Positions 1-9,581 of a stretch of 64,000 nucleotides of DNA are shown piece after piece. Source of the DNA: CAVPHV01 sp963704825 (GTDB lineage Bacteria; Actinomycetota; Acidimicrobiia; Spongiisociales; UBA5794). How positions within the stretch are numbered: position 1 is the first letter of the stretch; each line of letters starts with the position of its first letter. Location of the stretch: contig CAVPHV010000001.1 of NCBI GenBank assembly GCA_963704825.1, positions 124,001 through 188,000 on the forward strand, read 5' to 3'. Below the pieces are notes generated by a model that was not told where the DNA came from, ran no database searches, and saw nothing but the letters and a program-made list of their open reading frames with translations. The translations under genes were made by a program, and so were the position numbers.

Positions 1-768
1 CGCTGGGGGCGGGTTGGTGACAACCGTCCACTCGTCGAGTTCGATCCTTATCGGGCTGCGAGTCACCGGCTGATACGCCGCAAGATCTTCACGGGTGAGT
101 AACCCACCGCCTTCCTGGACGGCGTCCGCGATCTGGACCCCGAGTTCGCCCTTGTACATGACGTCGGGTCCCTCTTCGGCGATGAGCCGTAGCGTGTCGG
201 CCAGATCGGAAATGTGTACGAGGTCACCGGCCCCGAGCGGGTGTCCGTGCGCATCGTGGACCACGCGACGGCTCTCGGGATCCCACCCGAAGATCACCTC
301 GTGGGCGTAGGCCATGTAGTGCGCGGCGGCACCCGATAGCGGGAAACCGGCTTCGACGGCATCAATCGCCGGCTGAACGACCTTGGACCAAGGCAATCTG
401 CCGTAGTGTTCGATGGCCCGACCAAAGCCCGCGAAGGCGCCGGGCACGGCGACGGAGCCGTGGCCGATGATGGTGTGCATCCCGCCGCCGTATTCGAGCC
501 ATACTTCACGGCCTCCCTGACCAAAACGCTCCGGGGGGAGACCTCGACCCGGCATCTCCGCGTAGGCATCGATGACGACAGGGTCTTCACCCTCGGGCCA
601 CACGGTGATGAAGCCGCCTGATCCGGGAGCGATGATTCCGGGATCCGTGCACATCGAGACGATGACCCCGGCGACCGCTGCGTCGACGGCGTTGCCGCCC
701 TCATCGGCGACTGCGGCGCCGGCGTCGGCCGACAGCTGGGACCCTGAAGCGATACTGACTCTGCGCAT
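1..768 (-). CDS. Gamma-glutamyltransferase family protein, N-terminal part (runs off the window)
   Basis: The first 256 codons of a gamma-glutamyltranspeptidase-like (Ntn-hydrolase) enzyme. The family cleaves gamma-glutamyl amides such as glutathione, usually outside the membrane. Seen: an N-terminal GGNAVDAAVA stretch (about residues 24-33), then a GSGGF glycine turn, then VPGAFAGF, the usual order for the large subunit. The autocatalytic Thr and the small subunit lie beyond position 1, so activity cannot be judged. No signal peptide is evident at the chosen ATG. The start lies 10 nt after the SSB-like stop and has no clear Shine-Dalgarno, so an upstream start is possible. Family assignment is good; substrate is unknown. 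Confidence 0.8.
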   Translation of the reverse strand, partial: MRRVSIASGSQLSADAGAAVADEGGNAVDAAVAGVIVSMCTDPGIIAPGSGGFITVWPEGEDPVVIDAYAEMPGRGLPPERFGQGGREVWLEYGGGMHTIIGHGSVAVPGAFAGFGRAIEHYGRLPWSKVVQPAIDAVEAGFPLSGAAAHYMAYAHEVIFGWDPESRRVVHDAHGHPLGAGDLVHISDLADTLRLIAEEGPDVMYKGELGVQIADAVQEGGGLLTREDLAAYQPVTRSPIRIELDEWTVVTNPPPA

Positions 769-778
769 GACGAGGAAT

Positions 779-1126
779 CTAGTGCTCGGAGGTCACGGGC
801 CCGCTATCGGCGTGTTTGTCCTCGTCGTCTCGCAGCGCAATGGCGTGGGCCACGAACTCGAGACGATTCTGTCTCCCGTTGGCGGCAGACCAGTAGCGGC
901 GCTGCAGTGCTCCTGCCGCCCACATCCGCTGACCGGGGGGGAGGTCAGCGGCAATCAGGGCATCGTCTGGTTCCCACAGTGTCACGGGGACGACGTCCAC
1001 ACGATGGCGAGGTTCCTCAACTCTCGTGGTGATGAGGAACCGGATGAGGCGAGAGCCGGTGTCGAATTCTCGGATCTCTGGTGGCGCAGCAAGAGTTCCA
1101 GCGATCACAGCAACGTTGTAGTCCAC
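779..1126 (-). CDS. Single-stranded DNA-binding protein-like OB-fold protein, tail-less
   Basis: A 115-residue protein. It opens with MDYNVAVIAGTLAAPPEIR and continues with SRLIRFLITTR, the pattern of the SSB OB fold (strands 1-3). The usual disordered linker and acidic C-terminal tip (DDDIPF type) that recruits partners in replicative SSB are missing; the protein ends ADSGPVTSEH. It therefore looks like an accessory SSB paralogue rather than the replicative one, which would normally lie beside rpsF/rpsR. GTG start with an AAGGGAAA ribosome site 6-7 nt upstream. It sits between an L,D-transpeptidase and a gamma-glutamyltransferase gene and may be co-transcribed with them. Family call fair; role unknown. 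Confidence 0.65.
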   Translation of the reverse strand: MDYNVAVIAGTLAAPPEIREFDTGSRLIRFLITTRVEEPRHRVDVVPVTLWEPDDALIAADLPPGQRMWAAGALQRRYWSAANGRQNRLEFVAHAIALRDDEDKHADSGPVTSEH

Positions 1127-1192
1127 GGCGTTTCCCTTCTGAGGTGTCCGGGAAGCGCGGGTCTCCGACGATACGCAACAGGTGTGACAGTT

Positions 1193-1966
1193 TCAGAGGT
1201 ACTCGGGGGGAGGGTATTCGGCCACCTCGCGAGGCGGCGGTTCGGTGTATTTTCCGTAGACATAGACGGTCTCGCCGATTTCGAAGTGATCGCGGAGCAA
1301 ATCCATGTCCCAGTTGGTCACCCGAACGCACCCGTGGGACGCCGGATAGTTGGGGACGCTGGGTGATCCGTGGATGGCGTAGCCACCGCTGAAGTAGAAC
1401 GGCCGGTATAGCTCGCCCAGGTAGGAGATCCGAATTCCGTTGGCTTGCCATTGGAAGTCGAATTTGCCCTCCGGGGTCCGCGCTCGGGTCGGGTTGCCTG
1501 CCTTGTTGAGGTAGGTACCGCCGTTTCCCGACGAGATGGGAATGATCAGCTCGACCTCACGGTCCTCGATCAGGTACAGCACTTGCTTGTCGAGATCGAC
1601 CTCAACGCGGTCGGCCTCGCGCCGCCACGTCATTTCCGGCTCGACCTCCAGTAGATCCCACATCTCTTCGGCAAAAACACCGGTGACTTCGAGCCCGTGG
1701 TGCTTCTGGAAGGCGTAGACGGCGTGACGGGTGCGTCGCCCGAACGTGTTGCCGTCGTCGGCATGAAAACCGGCCTCGGTGAGGCGTCGGTTGAGCACCT
1801 CGGCCCAACTCCCAGTCTCGTCGTACGAGATCTCCACCGGTCGTTGCCGCAGGCTCGCTAGGTCGGGTACGTCGGTGCCGATCTCGGCATCAGCGACTTC
1901 GGCGCCCTCTGAGCTGGCAACCAGCGACACCGTCAGTGCCAAAACGATTGTGATGAGGGCGGTCAT
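1193..1966 (-). CDS. L,D-transpeptidase (YkuD) with peptidoglycan-binding domain
   Basis: A 257-residue secreted or membrane-tethered cell-wall enzyme. YkuD enzymes make 3-3 cross-links or attach proteins to peptidoglycan through a catalytic Cys. The N terminus has a hydrophobic signal segment (TALITIVLALTVSLVA). Next is a PG-binding-1-like repeat (about residues 50-100, with TRHAVYAFQKHHGLEVTG), then the YkuD domain with the full catalytic signature HGSPSVPNYPASHGCVRV near the C terminus. The ATG at 1966 is chosen because GGAG lies about 9 nt upstream; the frame also opens at an ATT directly after the upstream stop, which is unlikely as a start. It closely follows the TPR-like gene and is probably co-transcribed with it. 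Confidence 0.88.
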   Translation of the reverse strand: MTALITIVLALTVSLVASSEGAEVADAEIGTDVPDLASLRQRPVEISYDETGSWAEVLNRRLTEAGFHADDGNTFGRRTRHAVYAFQKHHGLEVTGVFAEEMWDLLEVEPEMTWRREADRVEVDLDKQVLYLIEDREVELIIPISSGNGGTYLNKAGNPTRARTPEGKFDFQWQANGIRISYLGELYRPFYFSGGYAIHGSPSVPNYPASHGCVRVTNWDMDLLRDHFEIGETVYVYGKYTEPPPREVAEYPPPEYL

Positions 1967-1987
1967 CAAGTTCTCCGTCGCGAGCAA

Positions 1988-2959
1988 TCAGCCGACGTCC
2001 GCGATCATCGACTCCAATTCGTCGATGCCGGGAAACGCCGGATCGGAGGCGAGGATAGCGTTGCGCAACTCCATAGCCCTGGATCTGTTGCCCTGCATGG
2101 CGGCGACCCGGGAGGCTACGTACCAAACCCGGAGGTCTTCCTCGAATGGGTCGTCCTTGATGCGGCGGGGCATGACGAGCTTGGCGGCCTCCTCGAGGCG
2201 CCCGTGGTCGGCCAGATAGGAGCCGTACACCACGATGCCCTCTTTGGTGACGGCGGGCCGGGCCCCCAGGTCCTGGAGCTGCTGCCAGGCACTCTCGACG
2301 TCCTCGTCGCGGTTCAGGGCCCGCAGGACGTCCATTTCGACCGGAAGGTGGGTGGTCTCTCCGGTGAACCGTCGGTAGGTGCGTAGTTCACGCAGTGCGG
2401 TCTGCCAATCGCCGACCCGATAGGCGGCAAGTCCCAGGATCTCGCGGACGGTGGCGTCGCGAGGTGCGGACTGCTTGGCTCGCTCGGCGCGGCGCACCGC
2501 TTGGTGGTAGCGCCCGTCGGTGAATGCGGCAGCCGCTTCGCCAAGGTCCTCGAGAGCGCCGGCAACCCGTTCCTTGGCAGTGACGCGGGTGAGTTCGTCG
2601 ACCACCCAGCGGGGAAGGTCGACTGCCGCCCCACGCAGGTCCCGGCGCTTGGGCTGCTGCTTGGTCGAGTCATAGGCTCGTTTGGAATCGACGGCGGCAG
2701 GTTCACCGGTCGAGCTTCGGCCCTTGGCGGAGCCCGCCTTGGAACCCTTGTAGCCGCCTTGTGACGTGTTCCGACCGCGCCCGGTCGCACCGCGACTCCC
2801 CGACCCGGACGGACGTCCGCCGGCCTTGTTGGCTGAGGTCTTCTTGCCCGAAGCGCTCTTGCCGGAGCCATACGAACCCCCGCCGGACGAAGAGCGTGCC
2901 GGCTTGCCGCCCTTGCTCGGGGTCCGGCGACGCGAACGCCCTTTGTCTGCATCGGCCAT
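1988..2959 (-). CDS. Hypothetical protein: basic Ser/Gly/Lys/Arg-rich N-terminus plus TPR-like helical domain
   Basis: A 323-residue protein with no recognised family name. Residues 2 to about 100 are low complexity and strongly basic (runs of S, G, K, R), resembling disordered nucleic-acid-binding tails. From about residue 120 it becomes alpha-helical with TPR-like spacing of small and aromatic residues (ERAKQSAPRDATVREILGLA, then LRELRTYRRFTGET, then a repeat of similar type near the C terminus). There is no signal peptide or membrane segment. It is the first gene after the rrn operon terminator on the same strand, followed by the L,D-transpeptidase gene. ATG start; the Shine-Dalgarno is weak. 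A ribosome- or RNA-related role is only a guess from composition and neighbours. Confidence 0.6.
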   Translation of the reverse strand: MADADKGRSRRRTPSKGGKPARSSSGGGSYGSGKSASGKKTSANKAGGRPSGSGSRGATGRGRNTSQGGYKGSKAGSAKGRSSTGEPAAVDSKRAYDSTKQQPKRRDLRGAAVDLPRWVVDELTRVTAKERVAGALEDLGEAAAAFTDGRYHQAVRRAERAKQSAPRDATVREILGLAAYRVGDWQTALRELRTYRRFTGETTHLPVEMDVLRALNRDEDVESAWQQLQDLGARPAVTKEGIVVYGSYLADHGRLEEAAKLVMPRRIKDDPFEEDLRVWYVASRVAAMQGNRSRAMELRNAILASDPAFPGIDELESMIADVG

Positions 2960-3027
2960 GGTGAGTTGCTCGGACTCTCTCGTTGATCCTCGGCGGCTCG
3001 TGGTCCGCCCGGTCCAGCCCCGAACGC

Positions 3028-3060
3028 GATTGAGGCCGCCCTAGAAGGACGGCCTCAATC
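3028..3060 (-). terminator. Stem-loop after 5S rRNA, probable rrn operon terminator
   Basis: A 14-bp inverted repeat (3028-3041 against 3047-3060) with a 5-nt loop and one G.U pair in the RNA, lying just past the 5S rRNA 3' end. No run of T follows it, so it would be a U-poor terminator as often seen in GC-rich actinobacteria, or an end-processing signal. Confidence 0.65.
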
Positions 3061-3068
3061 TAATAGTG

Positions 3069-3185
<117 letters not shown>

Positions 3186-3212
3186 CCTGTTGAGGTGCTC
3201 TTTGAGCCCTCC

Positions 3213-3225
3213 ATAGCGAGCACGA
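3213..3225 (-). other. 3' half of the 23S precursor processing stem
   Basis: The 13 bases at 3213-3225, just past the 23S 3' end, are perfectly complementary to 7116-7128, just before the 23S 5' end. The flanks closer to the gene pair as well (GCTTGGATT with AATCCAAGC). This is the usual base-paired stem that brings the 23S ends together for RNase III-type processing. Confidence 0.8.
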
Positions 3226-3371
3226 TCATCGCGATATTCGAATCCAAGCCCTCGACCGATTAGTACCAGTCAGCTTCACACATTGCTGTGCTTCCACTTC
3301 TGGCCTATCAACCTGGTGTTCTGACCAGGGGTCTTACCCGGTAAACCGGTGGGAGATCTCATCTTGGAGGC

Positions 3372-3406
<35 letters not shown>

Positions 3407-3462
3407 TCCGGACGTAGCAAACCAGCCGTGCTCTTGGCAGAACAACTGGCACACCAGAGGTC

Positions 3463-3496
<34 letters not shown>

Positions 3497-3521
3497 CTCC
3501 TCAAATCTCCTGCGCTCGCGA

Positions 3522-3553
<32 letters not shown>

Positions 3554-3572
3554 AAACCCAGCTCGCGTGCCT

Positions 3573-3609
<37 letters not shown>

Positions 3610-4159
3610 TCAGCCCCAGGATGAGACGAGCCGACATCGAGGTGCCAACCCCCGCCGTCGATATGGACTCTTGGGCGGGATGAGCCTGTTATCCCCGGGG
3701 TACCTTTTAGCCGTTGGCCTCGGCGCATCCACATGCCGCCGAGGGATCACTAGGCCCTACTTTCGTACCTGCTCCACTTGTAAGTGTCGCAGTCAAGCTC
3801 CCTTGTGCCCTTGCACTCGACGTCTGATTGCCAACCAGACTGAGGGAACCTTTGGGCGCCTCCGTTACACTTTAGGAGGCCACCACCCCAGTGAAACTGC
3901 CCACCAGACACTGTTCCTGATCCGGATAACGGACCGAGGTTAGAGGCCTATTATGAGAAGGGTGGTATTTCAACGATGGCTCCACAACAGCTAGCGCCGC
4001 TGCTTCACAGCCTCCCACCTATCCTACACATCACATAACAAACCCCAATGTCAAGCTGCAGTAAAGGTCCCGGGGTCTTTCCGTCCTGTCGCGAGTAGTG
4101 AGCATCTTTACTCACATTGCAATTTCGCCGAGTCTCTGGTTGAGACAGTGCCCGAGTCG

Positions 4160-4214
<55 letters not shown>

Positions 4215-4978
4215 CATTCTTGTTACTCGTGTTGTGCGTGGAATTCTTGCGCACTTACGGGTCAGGTCATTTCTGCCTGACTCCCCATGTCGCCATGAGG
4301 ATCGGACTGTATCATCACCGCCTACTCACTGCGGCGCCTGGCGTACAGTCTCTGAGGATCCCTGCAGGATGTCTCCAATCGGTCGTGCTCGCTGTTTCCC
4401 ATCAAGATTCATGGAATAGGCCAGCCGGACCAGTTGATCGAAGCCACCCGGAAGCCAATGCTCACGCCGCCGCATTGATCGTACGATCTCTGCGAAGGCG
4501 CTGAAGTCGGCTTCCTTCACGATCAGACGGTGCTCCTCGAAGAATGGGATGATCCGTTCTTCCAAGTCCCCCAGCCGGCCGACCGAGTAGGTCATGACCT
4601 TGCTGTTTGGTCCCTTGTGGTAGAGCCGGCCACAACCAAAGTGGTCGCGGATGCTCTCCAGAAGCACTTGCTCTTTCTCGTGCTGGTACACCTGGAACAC
4701 CGGCGTGAGCTGCCAGCCTCCAGTGCGTCGGGCGTTACGCGGATTGTGGTGGACGCTTACAGAGAAGCATCCTTCACCGTCCACAAACCCAACGATCCAG
4801 TACGGATCGAGTGTCGTTGTCGTGGCTTTGGTTTCCTGCTGATTGTCCGCACCGGGCGGGTTTTCACTGCTCATAGCACCACCGTAGGAACGATGTGTGA
4901 CATGAACGAGTACCGCCGGATACTCGGATATTCCAGCATATGGCCAAGTTTTGCAACCGCCATTCAGGTGTCTGTCTA
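4215..4978 (-). mobile_element. Group I intron in 23S rRNA at the position after E. coli U1923 (helix 69)
   Basis: A 764-nt insertion with group I hallmarks. Exon 1 ends ...AACCGU; the intron starts UAGACAG and ends ...AAGAAUG (terminal G at 4215); exon 2 starts CCUAAGG. The internal guide GCGGUU (4955-4960) pairs with exon AACCGU in a 6-bp P1 ending in the required U.G pair. Candidate P3: CUUGGC (4943-4948) with GCCAGG (4337-4342). Candidate P7: GACUGU (4345-4350) with ACAGUC (4305-4310). P8: CGCC/GGCG between these. P9: a 7-bp hairpin with a GCGA tetraloop (4283-4300). More 3' hairpins lie at 4261-4281 and 4234-4254. P4-P6 were not resolved by eye. It appears less GC-rich than the host genes, fitting transfer. 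Confidence 0.93.
4326..4874 (-). CDS. Single-motif LAGLIDADG homing endonuclease encoded in the 23S intron
   Basis: A 182-residue protein. One LAGLIDADG motif is visible (WIVGFVDGEGCF, residues 26-37), followed by the basic beta-strand DNA-binding region and a second half with FSAFAEIVRSMRRREHW. A single motif implies a homodimer, as for I-CreI and I-CeuI. The expected role is to cut intronless 23S genes at the insertion site and so spread the intron. ATG start about 104 nt into the intron; no strong ribosome site. The last codons run through candidate P7 (5' strand), P3 (3' strand) and into P8, so coding and ribozyme sequence overlap. Most likely it sits in the loop of P6. The frame is intact with no stops, so the gene may still be active. 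Confidence 0.93.
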   Translation of the reverse strand: MSSENPPGADNQQETKATTTTLDPYWIVGFVDGEGCFSVSVHHNPRNARRTGGWQLTPVFQVYQHEKEQVLLESIRDHFGCGRLYHKGPNSKVMTYSVGRLGDLEERIIPFFEEHRLIVKEADFSAFAEIVRSMRRREHWLPGGFDQLVRLAYSMNLDGKQRARPIGDILQGSSETVRQAPQ

Positions 4979-5928
4979 ACGGTTATAGTTACCGCCGCCG
5001 TTTACTGGGGCTTGGATTCAGAGCTTCGCCGAAGCTAACCCATCCTCTTGACCTTCCAGCACCGGGCAGGCGTCAGAGCGTATACGTCGTCTTGCGACTT
5101 AGCACGCTCCTGTGTTTTTAGTAAACAGTCGCTTGGGCCTGGTTTCTGTGACCCCATCGGGCTCCGGACGCGAAGTCCATCACCCTACCGGGGCGTTCCT
5201 TCTCCCGAAGTTACGGAACCATTTTGCCGAATTCCTTAACCAGAGTTTTCTCGCTCGCCTTAGTATTCTCTACTTGTCCACCTGTGTCGGTTTGGGGTAC
5301 GGGCACCGTACGAACTAGCTAGAAGCTTTTCTTGGCGGCTTGGGCGTTCAGTGGCTTCGCCTTATGCGGCTCGGTATCGCATCTCAGGCTTCGTGAGGTC
5401 CGGATTTGCCTAGACCTCGCCCTACGTGCTTGCCCCAGGTCAACCAACGCCTGGGTCCACTTACCCTTCCGCGTCACTCCATTGCTGGCCTACTACCAGC
5501 TGGGTCGGTAGGCCCCGAAGGGCTTTCCTTAGCAAACTGGATTTAGCCTGGACGCGCGTATGGTGGTACGGGAATATCAACCCGTTGTCCATCGATTACG
5601 CCTTACGGCCTCACCTTAGGTCCCGACTAACCCTGGGCGGACGAGCCTTCCCCAGGAACCCTTGGACATCCGGCGGAAGAGATTCTCACTCTTCATTCGC
5701 TACTCATGCCGACATTCTCACTCGAACGGCCTCCACGACTGGCTTCCGCCGCCGCTTCGCTGGCCGCTCGACGCTCCTCTACCGATCCTGTCCCCTGGAC
5801 GCTGCCTGCCTAAGCAGGTACGCCGGGGTTACGACAGAATCCCGCAGCTTCGGTGCAGTACTTGAGCTCCGTTACATTATCCGCGCGGAATCACTCGACC
5901 AGTGAGCTGTTACGCACTCTTTAAAGGA

Positions 5929-5959
<31 letters not shown>

Positions 5960-6345
5960 TTGGGCGACTCCACATCGTTCCCCACTTAGTACTGACTTGG
6001 GAACCTTAGCTGGCGATCTGGGCTGTTTCCCTTTCGACCATGAAGCTTATCCCCCATGGTCTGACTGCCGTGCTTGGCGCGATGGGATTCGGAGTTTGAC
6101 TGGGGTTAGTAAGCTTGTTGGCCCCCGTGCCCAATCAGTGCTCTACCCCCATCGCGGAACGCACGACGCTAGCCCTAAAGCTATTTCGAGGAGAACCAGC
6201 TATCGCCGAGTTTGCTTGGCCTTTCACCCCTATCCACAGGTCATCCCCCCAGTTTTCAACCTAGGTGGGTTCGGGCCTCCACGAGGTCTTACCCTCGCTT
6301 CACCCTGCCCATGGATAGATCACTCGGCTTCGGGTCTATGACACG

Positions 6346-6378
<33 letters not shown>

Positions 6379-6521
6379 GCGGCTACACCTCTCGGCTTAA
6401 CCTTGCCACGTATCGATAACTCGTCGGCTCATTCTTCAAAAGGCAGGCGGTCAGAAGTCCGAAGACTTCCTCCCACTGCTTGTAAGTTGACGGTTTCAGG
6501 TACTATTTCACTCCCCTCACC

Positions 6522-6555
<34 letters not shown>

Positions 6556-7096
6556 CCGCTATCGGTCGCTAGGGAGTACTTAGCCTTACGAGGTGGTCCT
6601 CGCAGATTCACACGGGATTTCACGGGCCCCGTGCTACTTGGGAACATCGCCGAGAGTCCTGAGAGATTTCGTCTACGGGGCTCTTACCCCCTATGGCGCT
6701 GCTTTCCAGACAGCTTCGACTATCTCCAGGATTTGTAACTCTCTGCCGGTTCCGGTGAACCAGCTGGCACGTCCCACAACACCGATGTGGCAACGCCACC
6801 GGGCTATCACACCACATCGGTTTAGGCTCTTCCCGTTTCGCTCGCCGCTACTCAGGGAGTCGCTGTTGCTTTCCTCTCCTCGGGGTACTGAGATGTTTCA
6901 ATTCCCCCGGTTACCTCTACTGGCCCTATGTGTTCAGACCAGAGTGACTGGGCATTACCCCAGCCTGGTTTCCCAATTCGGACATCCCCGGGTCAGCGCT
7001 TGCTTGGCAGCTCACCGAGGCTTATCGCAGCCTGCCACGTCCTTCATCGGCTCCTAGCGCCAAGGCATCCACCGTCAACCCGTAGTAGCTTGGATT

Positions 7097-7464
7097 GAAT
7101 CGAATACTTTGACTTTCGTGCTCGCTATGCAGTTCTCAAAGTGCACAAACCGATCAAATCGATTCGTTGGAGTTCTCTTGGAACTCCAAGAAAGTCAGGG
7201 CCGATCTTTCGATCAGCCCCGGACTCCCTCACGACTAAACAGCGTGTCCGGTCCTCACGCCTGGTATTTCGACCAGTGCGCTTGTTGCCGGCCACCGAAG
7301 TGACCGGCCCAGCCTTCTCATCTCTACGACGGGCGAGAAGACCGAATAGCCAACATATCCACTAGAAGCTCTGGCACAACACCCCTTCTCCTTCAAGCGC
7401 CGTAGCGCCTTCCAGATTGGTGTGTCGCAGCCGTGGGATCTCGTGAAGACCCCGAGCGCTCCTT
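7097..7464 (-). other. 16S-23S spacer, no tRNA genes; boxA-like element
   Basis: About 368 nt between 16S and 23S. I see no tRNA cloverleaf (no Ile or Ala tRNA). Near the 23S end the minus strand carries GTGCACTTTGAGAACTGCAT (about 7127-7146), matching the boxA-like antitermination leader common before Gram-positive rRNA genes. Next comes the 5' half of the 23S processing stem (7116-7128), which pairs with 3213-3225. Confidence 0.8.
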
Positions 7465-8993
<1,529 letters not shown>

Positions 8994-9084
8994 AAGTTCG
9001 ATCGAGTCACCTCACCCACGAGGGGTGCGGCAACTTAATGCGGAGTTCACTTCATCCACGAAGGACAAAGTGACCCCAAAGGAT

Positions 9085-9153
9085 GCTGCGTCGGGAACGG
9101 GGTTCCCGCGAGGACTAGGCCCTCGTCAACCGGACAAGCCGGCGTCACGCAGC
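9085..9153 (-). other. Structured rrn leader element (closed multi-hairpin)
   Basis: In the 16S leader RNA a 7-bp stem (9147-9153 with 9085-9091, GCUGCGU/ACGCAGC) encloses three consecutive hairpins: CCGG-CUUGU-CCGG, GAGG-loop-CCUC and CGGGAAC-CCC-GUUCCCG. It probably folds as a multi-way junction. Function is unknown: it could be a processing or assembly element. The read is by eye only. Confidence 0.55.
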
Positions 9154-9229
9154 GAATTGTTTACATGACGCTCTCCCTGAGCGGCGCACCGAAGTGGCCG
9201 CCAGCTCGAGCGCATGCTGGCTTTTGACA

Positions 9230-9250
9230 CGCTGTTCAGTTGTCAAGGAG
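9230..9250 (-). promoter_or_regulatory. boxA-like antitermination element in the rrn leader
   Basis: The minus-strand segment CTTGACAACTGAACAGCG resembles the boxA/leader motif found ahead of rRNA genes in Gram-positive bacteria, where NusB/S10 loading prevents Rho termination. It lies between the putative promoter and 16S. It also contains TTGACA...TGTCAA as an inverted repeat. Confidence 0.55.
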
Positions 9251-9289
9251 CCCGGTGTCCTGCGCGCGGAAAGCCCGCAGGGGCCTCAA

Positions 9290-9319
9290 AGTATACCACC
9301 GCCAGAGCGACAGTGGCAG
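9290..9319 (-). promoter_or_regulatory. Putative rrn promoter
   Basis: Minus-strand -10 TATACT (9290-9295) and -35-like CTGCCA (9314-9319) with an 18-nt spacer, about 300 nt upstream of 16S and just downstream of the preceding stop codon. The -10 is strong and the -35 weak. The 9000-9401 interval holds only this promoter, boxA and leader structure; I see no gene in it. Confidence 0.55.
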
Positions 9320-9401
9320 GCCACCGGGTGATCCCGGCGGCTGGAGCGGCATTGTGGCACGACCAGGTGAGTAGTGCAAGTCATCATGACCGGTCGGCTG
9401 G

Positions 9402-9581
9402 TCACTTGCCCCGGATCCGGCTCGCCAGGTAGAGCGCGCCTACGATCAGGGCCACCACAACCCCAAGACGTACCAGCCACAGCACCGATCCGATCACCGA
9501 GCTGAGCAGCCACCACGCCACCACCAGGATCACCAGACCGACGATGACGTCTGCGATGAAGTTGCGAGTCCCGCCGGCCAT
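9402..9581 (-). CDS. Small membrane protein, coupled to tyrS
   Basis: A 59-residue protein beginning MAGGTRNFIADVIVGL and ending ASRIRGK. Two hydrophobic segments (about residues 9-27 and 33-53) separated by a short turn suggest a two-helix membrane protein with a basic C terminus. Its ATG overlaps the tyrS stop codon by one base (TGATG), so translation is probably coupled to tyrS. No family is recognised. It is the last gene before the rrn promoter. The steady codon pattern and tight coupling support it as a real gene. Confidence 0.65.
   Translation of the reverse strand: MAGGTRNFIADVIVGLVILVVAWWLLSSVIGSVLWLVRLGVVVALIVGALYLASRIRGK

Noticed and set aside
4215..4978. Insertion in 23S considered as an intervening sequence (fragmented rRNA) or archaeal-type bulge-helix-bulge intron
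   Set aside because: Precise exon junctions, U.G-ended P1, terminal G and P3/P7 pairing support group I; no bulge-helix-bulge at the junctions, and intervening sequences usually sit in variable loops, not helix 69.
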